Origin: Fibrobacter sp. | Lineage (GTDB): Bacteria > Fibrobacterota > Fibrobacteria > Fibrobacterales > Fibrobacteraceae | NCBI GenBank assembly: GCA_017959225.1 | Contig: JAGDBD010000002.1 | Coordinates: 1-45,063 of the forward strand | Direction of reading: 5' to 3' | Length of the DNA: 45,063 nt | In this document: one piece after another, positions 7,269 through 16,008 of the stretch | Numbering within the stretch: position 1 is the stretch's first letter | Layout: every line of letters begins with the position of its first letter | The notes under the pieces: model-generated | Databases searched by the model: none | The model's input: only the letters and a program-made list of their open reading frames with translations | Told to the model about the DNA's origin: nothing | Translations under genes and position numbers: made by a program

Positions 7269-8101
7269 AGGTTCCCTGCCTTAAAACGCATGATCATTGT
7301 ACCGGAAATGCTCAAGCGGCCCGTGTAATCGCCGATGTCTTCACGGTCCACCCATTTCGCATATTCGAGTTCCGCTTCTTGCACGGTAATTTCTGGAGAA
7401 CCGTCCAGTTCCGCAGTAAAACCTGCGATCAGCGAATTGGAAAAAGGCCAAGGTTCACTTCCGATATAACGGATATTTTTCACAGACACTCCGGTTTCTT
7501 CCTTGACTTCTCGCACCACAGCCTGTTCCAAGGATTCGCCCATGTCCACAAAGCCCGAAATCAAATAAGGTTTACGATCGGGATTGTTTAAATTGTGAGC
7601 CATCAAAAGTTTATTTCCCCACGTGACCGAAACGATCACCACCGGGCAAATTTTTCCGTAGACAACATTTCCGCATTCCTTACAGATAAACGCACGTTCA
7701 TCCGCTTTGCGTTGCATGGGCGTTCCGCAGTGACCGCAAAAACGGTTTGACTGTTCCCACCGCGACATGTGCGCAGCCACCGCACCACCAAAAGCGAGGG
7801 GCATATCCGGCATGGTGCGGAAAAAGCGATCTTTAACCAGTTCAAATTCGGAATTTTCCTTGGCAAAGTTTTCGTCCGACGAGAAAAAAGCTTCTTCGTC
7901 GATGGAAAAAAGATAATGCAGATCTTTAGAAATTCCAGGGGCTACCGATTCCGCATCCGAAACTTTCGGAAGCGCAAAGGATTCGGAATCTTTTTTGAGC
8001 AGCACGTAATTGTTTTCGGTGTAAATCACATAGTCCGAAGATTTCGGCGACTGCACACGAAATTCGTTGTGCATGACACGTGGTGCGATTTCGTACATCA
8101 T
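7265..8101 (-). CDS. nudC: NADH pyrophosphatase / NAD-cap decapping hydrolase
   Basis: 278 aa, usual NudC length. A zinc ribbon is formed by C122, C125, C140 and C143, followed by the Nudix box GFVDMGESLEQAVVREVKEETGV (183-205), which matches GX5EX7REUXEEXGU. The NudC-specific motif appears as SEPWPFSNS (215-223; usual form QPWPFPxS). NudC hydrolyses NAD(H) and removes NAD caps from RNA. The ATG at 8101 overlaps the stop of the CNNM gene by 4 nt and its own stop overlaps the phosphatase start by 4 nt. A second ATG follows directly, so the exact first residue may differ by one. Confidence 0.9.
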   Translation of the reverse strand: MMYEIAPRVMHNEFRVQSPKSSDYVIYTENNYVLLKKDSESFALPKVSDAESVAPGISKDLHYLFSIDEEAFFSSDENFAKENSEFELVKDRFFRTMPDMPLAFGGAVAAHMSRWEQSNRFCGHCGTPMQRKADERAFICKECGNVVYGKICPVVIVSVTWGNKLLMAHNLNNPDRKPYLISGFVDMGESLEQAVVREVKEETGVSVKNIRYIGSEPWPFSNSLIAGFTAELDGSPEITVQEAELEYAKWVDREDIGDYTGRLSISGTMIMRFKAGNL

Positions 8102-9168
8102 ACGCGGCGACCTTCTCTTTTATGTTCTCTCACAAATGCCAATGCGCGACTTTTGCGACGGGCATGTTCCTGCAAATCTACGGCCACGTCGAATTCATCG
8201 ACAATTTCACGTCCGAGGATTTCTTCCAAAACATCTTCCAAGGAAGCAAGGCCTGCAATGGATCCATATTCATCCACAACAGCAACGATATGACCCCGCT
8301 GTTTTAAGAATCGAATTAAAAGTTTATCTAAAGTCAAGCTGTCCGGAATGAACTGGATCGGTCGCATCAAATTTTTAATCGGGACGTCGCGTTTGCCTTC
8401 GGCAACAAGATTGTAAACGTCCCGTCGCATAATGAGGCCCAGCCATTTTTCTTTATCGTTTGGATCGTAAACCGGTATGCGGGAAAAAGGCCAGTTGGGA
8501 ACTTTATCCAGTTCTTTGCCAATTGTACTGTTTTGCGGAAGTGCAAATACCACTTGCCGTGGCGTCATGACTTTTCGCACCGGGATCGATTTGGAAGCGA
8601 GAATGTTTTTGATGACAACCGCCTGCTGCCCATCGATAATTTCATCCCGCAGTCCCAAATTCACCAAACTGTTGATATCGTCCACACTGACTTCGGGTTC
8701 TTCTTTTTTCCTTTTAGTCCAATGCTTGGTAATGGTCATGCAAAGTTTAATGAGTCCTGTATACGTCAAAAAAATCGTGATGTAATACATGGGCACAGCG
8801 CAAATCGGCCCGACTTTTCGAGCTTGTTTCACACCGATCGTCTTAGGTGTAATTTCACCAAAAAGCAGAATAAAAACGGAAAGTACAATCGGAAACACCA
8901 GTTGTCCAAAAGTTCCAAAATGGGCAATTGCAAGGGATGTAGCAAGAGAAACGCCAAGGGTGTTCGCCACGGTATTAAAAATCAAAACCGAAGCGATATA
9001 ACGATCGATGTTCGTTTTGACATGTTCAATATAACGTGCTGTAAAAGCGCCCTTCTTTTTAAGAATATCCACAGACGAAGCCGGGAAGCTGTAAAAAGCG
9101 GCTTCCGTAAACGAACAGAACGCAGAACAACTTAAACAAAAGACAATCGCAAAAAGGGTCAAAAACAT
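8098..9168 (-). CDS. CNNM/DUF21 membrane protein with CBS pair
   Basis: 356 aa. The N-terminal ~190 residues hold the DUF21 (CNNM) transmembrane domain (start MFLTLFAIVFCLSCSAFCSF; ANTLGVSLATS, LLFGEITPKTIG), followed by a CBS-domain pair (VMTPRQVVFALPQN...; VAVVDEYGSIAGLASLEDVLEEILG). The family includes CorC/YhdP-type proteins linked to magnesium and cobalt efflux. The C-terminal CorC_HlyC domain of the longer members is missing; the protein ends about 40 residues after the second CBS. Inner membrane. Sits 1 nt downstream of the lpxB stop and overlaps nudC by 4 nt. Confidence 0.85.
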   Translation of the reverse strand: MFLTLFAIVFCLSCSAFCSFTEAAFYSFPASSVDILKKKGAFTARYIEHVKTNIDRYIASVLIFNTVANTLGVSLATSLAIAHFGTFGQLVFPIVLSVFILLFGEITPKTIGVKQARKVGPICAVPMYYITIFLTYTGLIKLCMTITKHWTKRKKEEPEVSVDDINSLVNLGLRDEIIDGQQAVVIKNILASKSIPVRKVMTPRQVVFALPQNSTIGKELDKVPNWPFSRIPVYDPNDKEKWLGLIMRRDVYNLVAEGKRDVPIKNLMRPIQFIPDSLTLDKLLIRFLKQRGHIVAVVDEYGSIAGLASLEDVLEEILGREIVDEFDVAVDLQEHARRKSRALAFVREHKREGRRV

Positions 9169-9169
9169 A

Positions 9170-10195
9170 CTAGAAAGATATGAATTTTTCGACAGCGGAA
9201 AAAACCTTTACCGCCTGGGTATCCACATTTGAAAATACGCTTTGCACAAACTCCGGAATGGGAGCTTCTTTTTTTTGCAAATCCGCTTGAATGTTGGGAA
9301 GCGAAAGATGCTTTGTTTTAATAAACAGCATTCCCATGCAGAAGGTAAGAGGCTCGATCCGCGAAGCCACTACGCAAGGGGTTTTGGCTAAAGTCGCTTC
9401 GACAATAGCAGATCCGGGTCCGCTGACGACGCACTGTGCCGACTGCAAAAGGGCGAACCTTTCTTCTGCTTTTTCTGGGCATAGCTCCACTTGGAATTCC
9501 CCGTGCATTTTTTCTTTCAAAAAATGAAAAAGTTCCGGTCGCGATGCCACAAAAGAAACTTTTGAATTTTTTCGCCTTATTTTTTGAGCCACTTGGCGGT
9601 AAAGTTCCAAATTGCGTTTGGCTTGGGACATGCGACTGCCCGGAAAAAGCAAAACGCCCGACTTTACAAAATCCGGAGATGCGTTTTGGAATTTCAAAAA
9701 TGGATGGGAAATTTTTTTCACGGGAATTCCGAACTTTTGATATTCTTCAATTTCCACATCATACAATGCGCGCAGTTCCACAAGCTTTTTTGCAGCTGGC
9801 GAAAGAAAGGCTTGTACCCGTTTCGGTTTCCACGCCCAAATTTGCGGAGGCTCTACATAAATCACAGGTTTATTGATTTTTAGCGCAAGCCGCATCAGTT
9901 TTAAATTGAACCCCGGATAATCAATAGCCACAAAGCCTTTGCAATTTTCATTTTGCAACGCAAGCCGGAGCGTTTTAAAATCCTTGGCAAGGCGCACGGA
10001 ATGTAAAAGGACATCTAAAAATCCATTCACCGGTAAATCGTCAAACGGAACAAGGGAACTTAAACCGGCGCGTTCCATGCGGAGTCCACCTGAGCCTAAG
10101 GCGTCAAAGCCCTTGGACCGGATCTCGTTTACCAAGGATTCCCCAAGGATATCTCCCGAATCTTCGCCTGCGCAAAAAAGCCAGAACGATTCCAT
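9170..10195 (-). CDS. lpxB: Lipid-A-disaccharide synthase
   Basis: 341 aa, slightly shorter than the E. coli enzyme. Family landmarks: GEDSGDILGESLV at the N-terminus, FVAIDYPGFNLKLMRLA, PPQIWAWKPKRVQAF, the nucleotide-sugar part LLFPGSRMSQAKRNL and SGPGSAIVEATLAKTPCVV. It joins UDP-2,3-diacylglucosamine and lipid X in the GT19 step of lipid A synthesis on the inner membrane face, which supports a Gram-negative envelope. The usual IDAPDFN segment reads IDYPGFN, a form I recall from Bacteroidetes homologues. It follows dnaE by 6 nt and precedes the CNNM gene by 1 nt. Confidence 0.92.
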   Translation of the reverse strand: MESFWLFCAGEDSGDILGESLVNEIRSKGFDALGSGGLRMERAGLSSLVPFDDLPVNGFLDVLLHSVRLAKDFKTLRLALQNENCKGFVAIDYPGFNLKLMRLALKINKPVIYVEPPQIWAWKPKRVQAFLSPAAKKLVELRALYDVEIEEYQKFGIPVKKISHPFLKFQNASPDFVKSGVLLFPGSRMSQAKRNLELYRQVAQKIRRKNSKVSFVASRPELFHFLKEKMHGEFQVELCPEKAEERFALLQSAQCVVSGPGSAIVEATLAKTPCVVASRIEPLTFCMGMLFIKTKHLSLPNIQADLQKKEAPIPEFVQSVFSNVDTQAVKVFSAVEKFISF

Positions 10196-10201
10196 GGATT
10201 T

Positions 10202-13200
10202 TTAAGCCTTGACCTTCGCCGAAACCCAAACATTCGAAGGTCCAAATTCTTTTTGCAACCATTCGAAAAAGTCCGGCGTATAAGCGATTTTAAAAACCTG
10301 CGCTTTTAACGTGTGCACATGCCCCGAAAGGGTTTCCACATGGAATACCAATTCCGCAGCATGTTCCCCTGGCAAAGCCTGAGCCATTTCCATGCGTTCC
10401 AAAATAGCTCCCATTTTTTCATCGATCAGTTCCATCGAAGATACGTTTACATGGATAAAGTTCACAAGTCGAGTGCGCACTTCGTCCATGGAAAAAGCTT
10501 TGTCTACAATGATTTGCAGCGCAGAAGGATCCTGGTTCTGGGGAGTCAATTTTCCTTTCACAATCACACGGTCGTCTTCACCGAAATGATCACGGCAACG
10601 TTCCCAGGAATCCGGCGGGAAGAAGATGGAAATTTCACCTTGGAAATCTTGCAAAGTTCCCGATCCCATGGTCTTCGTTTCGTCCTTTTTGCTTTGGAAC
10701 GAACGGAGCTTTGTAATGATGCCTCCCACGCAGACAATCGATTTGGGATTCTGTTCCACGATTTCGTTCAGTTCGCTTTCGGCAAGGCTGTTCGTGGTAA
10801 ATCCCCGAAGTTCCGGGCGGCATTCATCCAAAGGATGGGCGGAAAGATAAAGTCCAAGAACATCTCGTTCTTTGTTCAAAAGTTCCATGAGTCCCCACGG
10901 TTGCGCATCTTCGTAGGTTTCATCCATGTGAACTTCTTCCGTAGCACCGCCTCCGAACATGTCAAAGAGAGATGTCTGACCGGCGTCCTGTTCTTTGCGG
11001 TGACGGTTAGCCACATCGATTGCCTTTTCGACGCTGGCGAGAAGCGTGGGACGGTTCGGCGTTGTCGGCGACATTTTATCGAATGCGCCAGCCATGATCA
11101 AGCTTTCAATCGTTTTGCGGTTAAGAGGCGGACGCTTTTCCGGTTGCGCAGCCTGATAGTCGCCGACGCGTTTGCAAAGGTCAAAGAGGCTTGTATACGG
11201 ACCATGGGCTTCACGTTCCGCCACCACGTCTTCAATCACCGGGAGACCCACGTTTCGAATTCCTGCAAGGCCGTAAACGACTTGACCTTTTTCATTTGCC
11301 GAAAATACGCCGAGAGACGAGTTGATATCTGGCGGAAGCACTTCGATATTCATGCGACGGCATTCTTGCACAATCGTCACGATATCTTCGGTTTTTCCCA
11401 TTTTGGAAGTCATGGATGCCGCCATGTATTCCGGACCGAAATGGGTTTTTAAGTAAGCTGTCTGGTATGCCACATAGGCGTAAGCTGCTGCATGGCTCTT
11501 GTTGAAAGCGTATCCGCAGAACGGAAGCACTGCGTTCCAAACTTTCTGAATCATGTCGCGGTCGTAACCTTTGTCCAGGCACTTTTGGAAGAACTCCGGT
11601 TCGAGCTTCGCCATTTTTTCTGGCATCTTCTTTGCCATGATACGGCGAATATTGTCAGCGCCACCCAAGGAATATCCGCCCAAAATCTGAGCGAGCTGCA
11701 TCACCTGTTCCTGGTAAACGATCACGCCGTAAGTTTCGCCAAGAACCTGTTCCAGATCTTTGTGGTAACAGTCGATTTCTTCTTTACCAAGCTTACGGGC
11801 AATAAAGTGTGGAATCTGATCGATAGGCCCCGGACGGTACAAAGCGTTCATAGCGATCAAATCGCTAATACGGGAAGGCTTCAGTTCGCGCAGGTACTTT
11901 TGCATACCCGGAGATTCGAACTGGAACACCGCCGTCGTCATCCCCTTACTCAAAAGTTCAAAGGTTTCCTTGTCATCGGTCGGAACCTTATCCATATCCA
12001 GTTCCACGCCACGCGTTTTTTTGGCAAGGTTCACCGTATCCTGAATGATGGACAAGTTGACAAGACCGAGGAAGTCCATTTTCAACAGGCCAATGGTTTC
12101 AGAATAGTGCTTGTCGTACATCACCACAGGAGTATCCGGTGGAGCTGCACGGTAAAGAGGCGCCAATTTATAAATCGGAGTCGGCGTAATCACAACGCCA
12201 CAAGCATGCACGCCCGTTTGACGCGGCAAGTCTTCAAGGCGTTTTGCAATGTCCCACAGTTCCTTGTAAGACTCTCGACTGTTGATAAAAGCTTGGAGCG
12301 GTGCAGGATCGTAATCGGGCGCAACTGGCGCACCTTTTTTCGTTTTACCGGTCCATGCATCGTTCAAACTAAAATTCAAAACACGTTGGGGGAAAAGCTT
12401 TACAATCGCATCCGCTTCCCGGTGATCAATGCTCAACACACGTGCGACGTCTTTAATCACCGCTTTGGATTTGAGCATGCCATAAGTAATGATCTGGCCC
12501 ACGCAATCCGCACCATATTTCTGCGTCACGTAGTCGATCACACGTCCTCGGTCACGGTCCGCAATATCCGTATCGATATCCGGCATGGACACACGTTCCG
12601 GATTCAAGAAACGTTCAAAAAGGAGACCGAACTTGAGAGGGTCAATGTTTGTAATGCCGATGATATACGTGACAATAGAACCTGCCGCAGATCCACGACC
12701 AGGTCCCACCGGAATTCCATGTTCACGGGACCAGTTGATAAAGTCCCACACAATGAGCAGGTAACCTGCAACGTTCATGTTGCGGATACAGTTTAGTTCC
12801 TTGTAAATACGATCGCTGACTTCCGAATCATGATTCGGGTACTGCGTATTTTCGTCGGGGAATCTCCAGTGCAAACGTTCACGGGTCAAATGGATTAGGT
12901 ATGCATCTGCATCACCGCCGTGACGGCTCGTTTTGTTGTGCTCCATGATCTTTTCGACGGCAGCTTTATCTTCGTCGGTAAAAGTTTCAGGAGATTTCCC
13001 TTCATTTTTTTTGCAATATTCTTTTGCCGCTTTGGCAAAGGCTTCCGGGTATCCTTTGTTGTATTCCTCTTCCATCACCCGGTAGATTTCTTTGCATTCT
13101 TCGGATTCGAGGAACTCTTTAGGAATCGCATAACGCGGCCAGAAGTCGTCACCGATGCCCGTTTTAACTTCAAAGAAGCAACGGTCTGCAATTTTGACCG

Positions 13201-14017
13201 TATTTTCGATGGCTTCCGGATGATCGGGGAAAAGTTCTCGCATTTCCGCTTCTGTGCGGTAATAAAACTGGTCCGTCGGAAAACGCTTATCGTTAAACTC
13301 CTTGAATTTTTCCACAAGGGAAATGCAACGCAAAGCTTTATGAGCCGCCGAATCTTCCCGTTTAATGTAGTGAACGTCACCGACAGCAACAAGTTCACGG
13401 TTCAATTCCTTAGCAAGGGCTACGGTAAAAAGATTTAACGACTTTTGAGCCGAAATTCCGTTATCGCAAATCGAAAGGTAAAGATGGTCGTGATCGAACA
13501 TCTTGTCGAGAGTCGCAATATAAGCCTTCGCCTGAGCTTCACGGCCTGCGGTCACGTTGATGCCGTAACGGCTTGCGTAATCGCCAGCGATTGCAATAAT
13601 GCCTTCTTTATGTTCTTCAATGACTTCCAACGGAACAGAGGGAATCTGTTCCCAGCGTTTGGATTCTTCGTAGCGATAACTGACGATGCGGAGAAGGTTG
13701 TAATAGCCCTTTTCATTTTCCACTAAAAGGGTCAAGCGTTCATAGCCGCCCGGTTCTTTAAAATTCGCACCCGGAGTGTCCACGTAAATGTGGCAACCGA
13801 GAACCGTTTTGATGGGCGGAAGTCCCTGCTCTTTACGCTTTTTGTTCAGAGCTTTGCCACGTTCCTGGAATTCCAAAATTCCAAACATCGTCCCGTGATC
13901 CGTCAAGGCGACGGCAGGAGCGTTATCGGCGGCGGCAGCGGCAAAAATATCGTCTAAACGGGCCGCCGCCTGCAAAATGGAAAATTCAGAATGTAATTGG
14001 AGATGGACAAAACTCAT
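10202..14017 (-). CDS. dnaE: DNA polymerase III alpha subunit
   Basis: 1271 aa replicative polymerase. Order: PHP domain (1-~290; FVHLQLHSEFS, VALTDHGTMFG), polymerase palm (VGPGRGSAAGSIVTYI; catalytic PDIDTDIADRDRGRVIDYV; KMDFLGLVNLS), fingers (GLVxxF-equivalent TGVHACGVVI, YQEQVMQLAQ), helix-hairpin-helix and OB-type C-terminal part (VCVGGIITKLRSFQSKK). In the PHP metal site the first His of the HxH pair is Gln (Q7, H9), while TDHG is kept; this suggests no PHP proofreading activity. The start ATG at 14017 has no Shine-Dalgarno; TAACTT lies 7 nt upstream. It begins a new unit after the terminator at 14040-14067 and leads into lpxB 6 nt downstream. Confidence 0.96.
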   Translation of the reverse strand: MSFVHLQLHSEFSILQAAARLDDIFAAAAADNAPAVALTDHGTMFGILEFQERGKALNKKRKEQGLPPIKTVLGCHIYVDTPGANFKEPGGYERLTLLVENEKGYYNLLRIVSYRYEESKRWEQIPSVPLEVIEEHKEGIIAIAGDYASRYGINVTAGREAQAKAYIATLDKMFDHDHLYLSICDNGISAQKSLNLFTVALAKELNRELVAVGDVHYIKREDSAAHKALRCISLVEKFKEFNDKRFPTDQFYYRTEAEMRELFPDHPEAIENTVKIADRCFFEVKTGIGDDFWPRYAIPKEFLESEECKEIYRVMEEEYNKGYPEAFAKAAKEYCKKNEGKSPETFTDEDKAAVEKIMEHNKTSRHGGDADAYLIHLTRERLHWRFPDENTQYPNHDSEVSDRIYKELNCIRNMNVAGYLLIVWDFINWSREHGIPVGPGRGSAAGSIVTYIIGITNIDPLKFGLLFERFLNPERVSMPDIDTDIADRDRGRVIDYVTQKYGADCVGQIITYGMLKSKAVIKDVARVLSIDHREADAIVKLFPQRVLNFSLNDAWTGKTKKGAPVAPDYDPAPLQAFINSRESYKELWDIAKRLEDLPRQTGVHACGVVITPTPIYKLAPLYRAAPPDTPVVMYDKHYSETIGLLKMDFLGLVNLSIIQDTVNLAKKTRGVELDMDKVPTDDKETFELLSKGMTTAVFQFESPGMQKYLRELKPSRISDLIAMNALYRPGPIDQIPHFIARKLGKEEIDCYHKDLEQVLGETYGVIVYQEQVMQLAQILGGYSLGGADNIRRIMAKKMPEKMAKLEPEFFQKCLDKGYDRDMIQKVWNAVLPFCGYAFNKSHAAAYAYVAYQTAYLKTHFGPEYMAASMTSKMGKTEDIVTIVQECRRMNIEVLPPDINSSLGVFSANEKGQVVYGLAGIRNVGLPVIEDVVAEREAHGPYTSLFDLCKRVGDYQAAQPEKRPPLNRKTIESLIMAGAFDKMSPTTPNRPTLLASVEKAIDVANRHRKEQDAGQTSLFDMFGGGATEEVHMDETYEDAQPWGLMELLNKERDVLGLYLSAHPLDECRPELRGFTTNSLAESELNEIVEQNPKSIVCVGGIITKLRSFQSKKDETKTMGSGTLQDFQGEISIFFPPDSWERCRDHFGEDDRVIVKGKLTPQNQDPSALQIIVDKAFSMDEVRTRLVNFIHVNVSSMELIDEKMGAILERMEMAQALPGEHAAELVFHVETLSGHVHTLKAQVFKIAYTPDFFEWLQKEFGPSNVWVSAKVKA

Positions 14018-14029
14018 ACCGGGAAAGTT

Positions 14030-14067
14030 AAAAAAATCTCCCGGTAAAATTTTGTGTTTTTAACGGG
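14030..14067 (-). terminator. Terminator after the lepB-dinG unit
   Basis: Minus strand CCCGTTAAAA, loop ACACAAAA, TTTTACCGGG (14067-14040; 9 of 10 pairs), followed by AGA and seven T (14036-14030). It separates the lepB-to-XPB-like unit from dnaE. Confidence 0.7.
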
Positions 14068-14072
14068 AACGC

Positions 14073-15965
14073 TTAGTCCTTCGCCATGCGAAGTTCTGCA
14101 ATGGATTCCAGCGGAAGTTCAAGGGATTTTCCACTGGGTTCCAGCGTGATTTTTGCCACAAAAGGAACCTTTGAAAAATGCAGAGCTTCTACCTTGAAGC
14201 GGATTTCGCTGGGGAGCTTCGGCAATTTGATATTCTTGTCGAGAGGCTTTTGCGAAAGCTTGGCTTCCAAAGAACCGTTCGTGGAGCGGGCGTAGCGCAA
14301 CACCTTGAAAAGGTCCACCATGGCAAACTTCTGGTAGTCGCCGCCATACTTGGTAGTGCCCAAGGCCGCCGACACAGAAGAACCATCCGTTTCCGGTTTA
14401 AAGGCCGCATCCGGAGTTCCTTCCGGAGTCCAACGAAGCCAGAAAGCTTTGTTCCAATCGGTATTGTGGAACTGTTCCACCGGAGCTTCATTCACCGGAT
14501 TTGCAGGTTCAAGACCGTAGTGCTTCAAAAGCTCGCGAATTTTTGATTCGCATTCCGGTTTAATCAAAAATCCATAACCCGGAATCGCTTCGTTCACCAT
14601 TTCCATGAACTGCGGGAACGCAAGGAGAGCTTCCCGAACTTCCGCATTGTCGATTTTCAACAAACGCACAGAACTGAACGAAGAGTCATAATAGCAAGAA
14701 GACCATTCGCGCATCGCCTGCTGCACATTGGGAGGTGCGCTGATCCAGCCTTCAAAGCTTTCCGTCACTTCTCGGCTAAAGCCGGTTTTTAACCCGTTCA
14801 AGAAAGTATCGCGAGAAATCGAGAACCGCAAGAACGGTTCATCGTTCTGCACATCGGCAAGGCATGCCGACATAAAAAGAACACGGGGTGCGCTCTTCAC
14901 CGAAATGATCATTTCAAAGTTCGGAAGCGTCGAAATTTGTGCCCCGAGCATGGGAGCGGCACTCGCCGAAAGCCAATCTTTTGCCCAGTCGCTCAAACGG
15001 ACTGCCGAAATATTTCCACCGTTGGCCGAAAATTCCACCATGCCCATGAGCCAAAGTTCCGCGAGAGGCTTCGGCATGGAAGACCAGAAAACATCGTTCG
15101 TCGTCAATGAAAGACGGAACGAAGGATCCAAAGTCCAGAGGATACGCTGAGCATTTACCGCAGAAGCGTCCCGTTTAATCGAGAACAGCACGTGCTTAAA
15201 GAATTCGTTTTCACCGCGGAATCGACGCTTGATCCACCATTCGAGCATTTCGTTCTTTAGGCGGAAGCCGTTGTGCTTCAAAAATTCAAAAGCTTCGTCG
15301 GTCACCAAAAGATCTAGGCCGCGCTGTTCAATCCAATTATGGGACGAAAGAAATTCCAACAGAAGCGTGCATTCTTCGCGCACAGCATCCGGTGAAAGCA
15401 GTTTTGAATATTTAAACGCTTCTTCGCAGATTTGCAAAGAACGGCGGTGCAAATTGCCAGTTCCGTTCATTTTCATTTTGCCGAGACGGACAAAAGAAAG
15501 CATTTGGCACAGATGCCAAATCAGCATGTCTTCGTAACTGAAGAAGCGCGCTTTTTCGTCTGCCGGGGCTTCCGGAGAAAGCAAAATTCCTTTTAAAAAG
15601 TCATCGAATCCGAAATAGACATAAGAATTCTTTTCGGTGCGGGAACGCCAAATGTAAAGATCCTTTGCCGAATCCAGAAGGAACGTTTCGAGTTCATCGC
15701 GCTTGTTGGCAGGCGCCACCAAGCGAAGTTCATTCATTTCCAATCCGCGGCTTTCGCTGTGATAGATCAAAAAGATGCAAAGCTTTTTCCACGGTTCAAG
15801 CGATGCATAGAAATTTTCAAACCGAGCCGTATCGGTAAAGAACGTATTCGTTTCCGAAAGAATCTTTGCGTTGTTCAGCAGGCCTTTAGAACTGAACGCC
15901 TTGGCGTGCAGCTCCTTCAGCTGGGGTTTGGACATTTCGTTTAAAAAATCTTTTACAGCGAGCAT
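14073..15965 (-). CDS. Protein with XPB/Ssl2 helicase N-terminal-like domain
   Basis: 630 aa. No helicase motifs are present. The middle-to-C-terminal part (about 320-460: ISTLPNFEMIISVKSAPRVL, LRFSISRDTFLNGLKTGFSREVTESFEGW, PPNVQQAMREW) matches the pattern of the XPB/Ssl2 N-terminal-like family (Helicase_C_3 type), where a beta core is followed by a short-helix repeat. The N-terminal ~300 residues look helical and could hold winged-helix units (TLLLEFLSSHNWIEQR). ATG at 15965 is preferred because GGAG lies 5 nt before it; a TTG at 15989 gives a longer frame. It follows dinG by 43 nt in the same unit, suggesting a DNA-repair or recombination partner role. Function inferred only. Confidence 0.6.
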   Translation of the reverse strand: MLAVKDFLNEMSKPQLKELHAKAFSSKGLLNNAKILSETNTFFTDTARFENFYASLEPWKKLCIFLIYHSESRGLEMNELRLVAPANKRDELETFLLDSAKDLYIWRSRTEKNSYVYFGFDDFLKGILLSPEAPADEKARFFSYEDMLIWHLCQMLSFVRLGKMKMNGTGNLHRRSLQICEEAFKYSKLLSPDAVREECTLLLEFLSSHNWIEQRGLDLLVTDEAFEFLKHNGFRLKNEMLEWWIKRRFRGENEFFKHVLFSIKRDASAVNAQRILWTLDPSFRLSLTTNDVFWSSMPKPLAELWLMGMVEFSANGGNISAVRLSDWAKDWLSASAAPMLGAQISTLPNFEMIISVKSAPRVLFMSACLADVQNDEPFLRFSISRDTFLNGLKTGFSREVTESFEGWISAPPNVQQAMREWSSCYYDSSFSSVRLLKIDNAEVREALLAFPQFMEMVNEAIPGYGFLIKPECESKIRELLKHYGLEPANPVNEAPVEQFHNTDWNKAFWLRWTPEGTPDAAFKPETDGSSVSAALGTTKYGGDYQKFAMVDLFKVLRYARSTNGSLEAKLSQKPLDKNIKLPKLPSEIRFKVEALHFSKVPFVAKITLEPSGKSLELPLESIAELRMAKD

Positions 15966-16008
15966 AGGTTCTCCAAAAGCAGAGGCCAAAGATAGAAAAC
16001 TGTGCAGT

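Noticed and set aside
11492..12796. 434-codon open frame antisense to dnaE (and 379 codons at 10313-11452)
   Set aside because: dnaE is certain on the other strand; these frames have His/Arg/Phe-rich, domain-free translations.
15966..15989. TTG start giving eight extra residues on the XPB-like protein
   Set aside because: The ATG at 15965 has GGAG at a good distance; the TTG has none.
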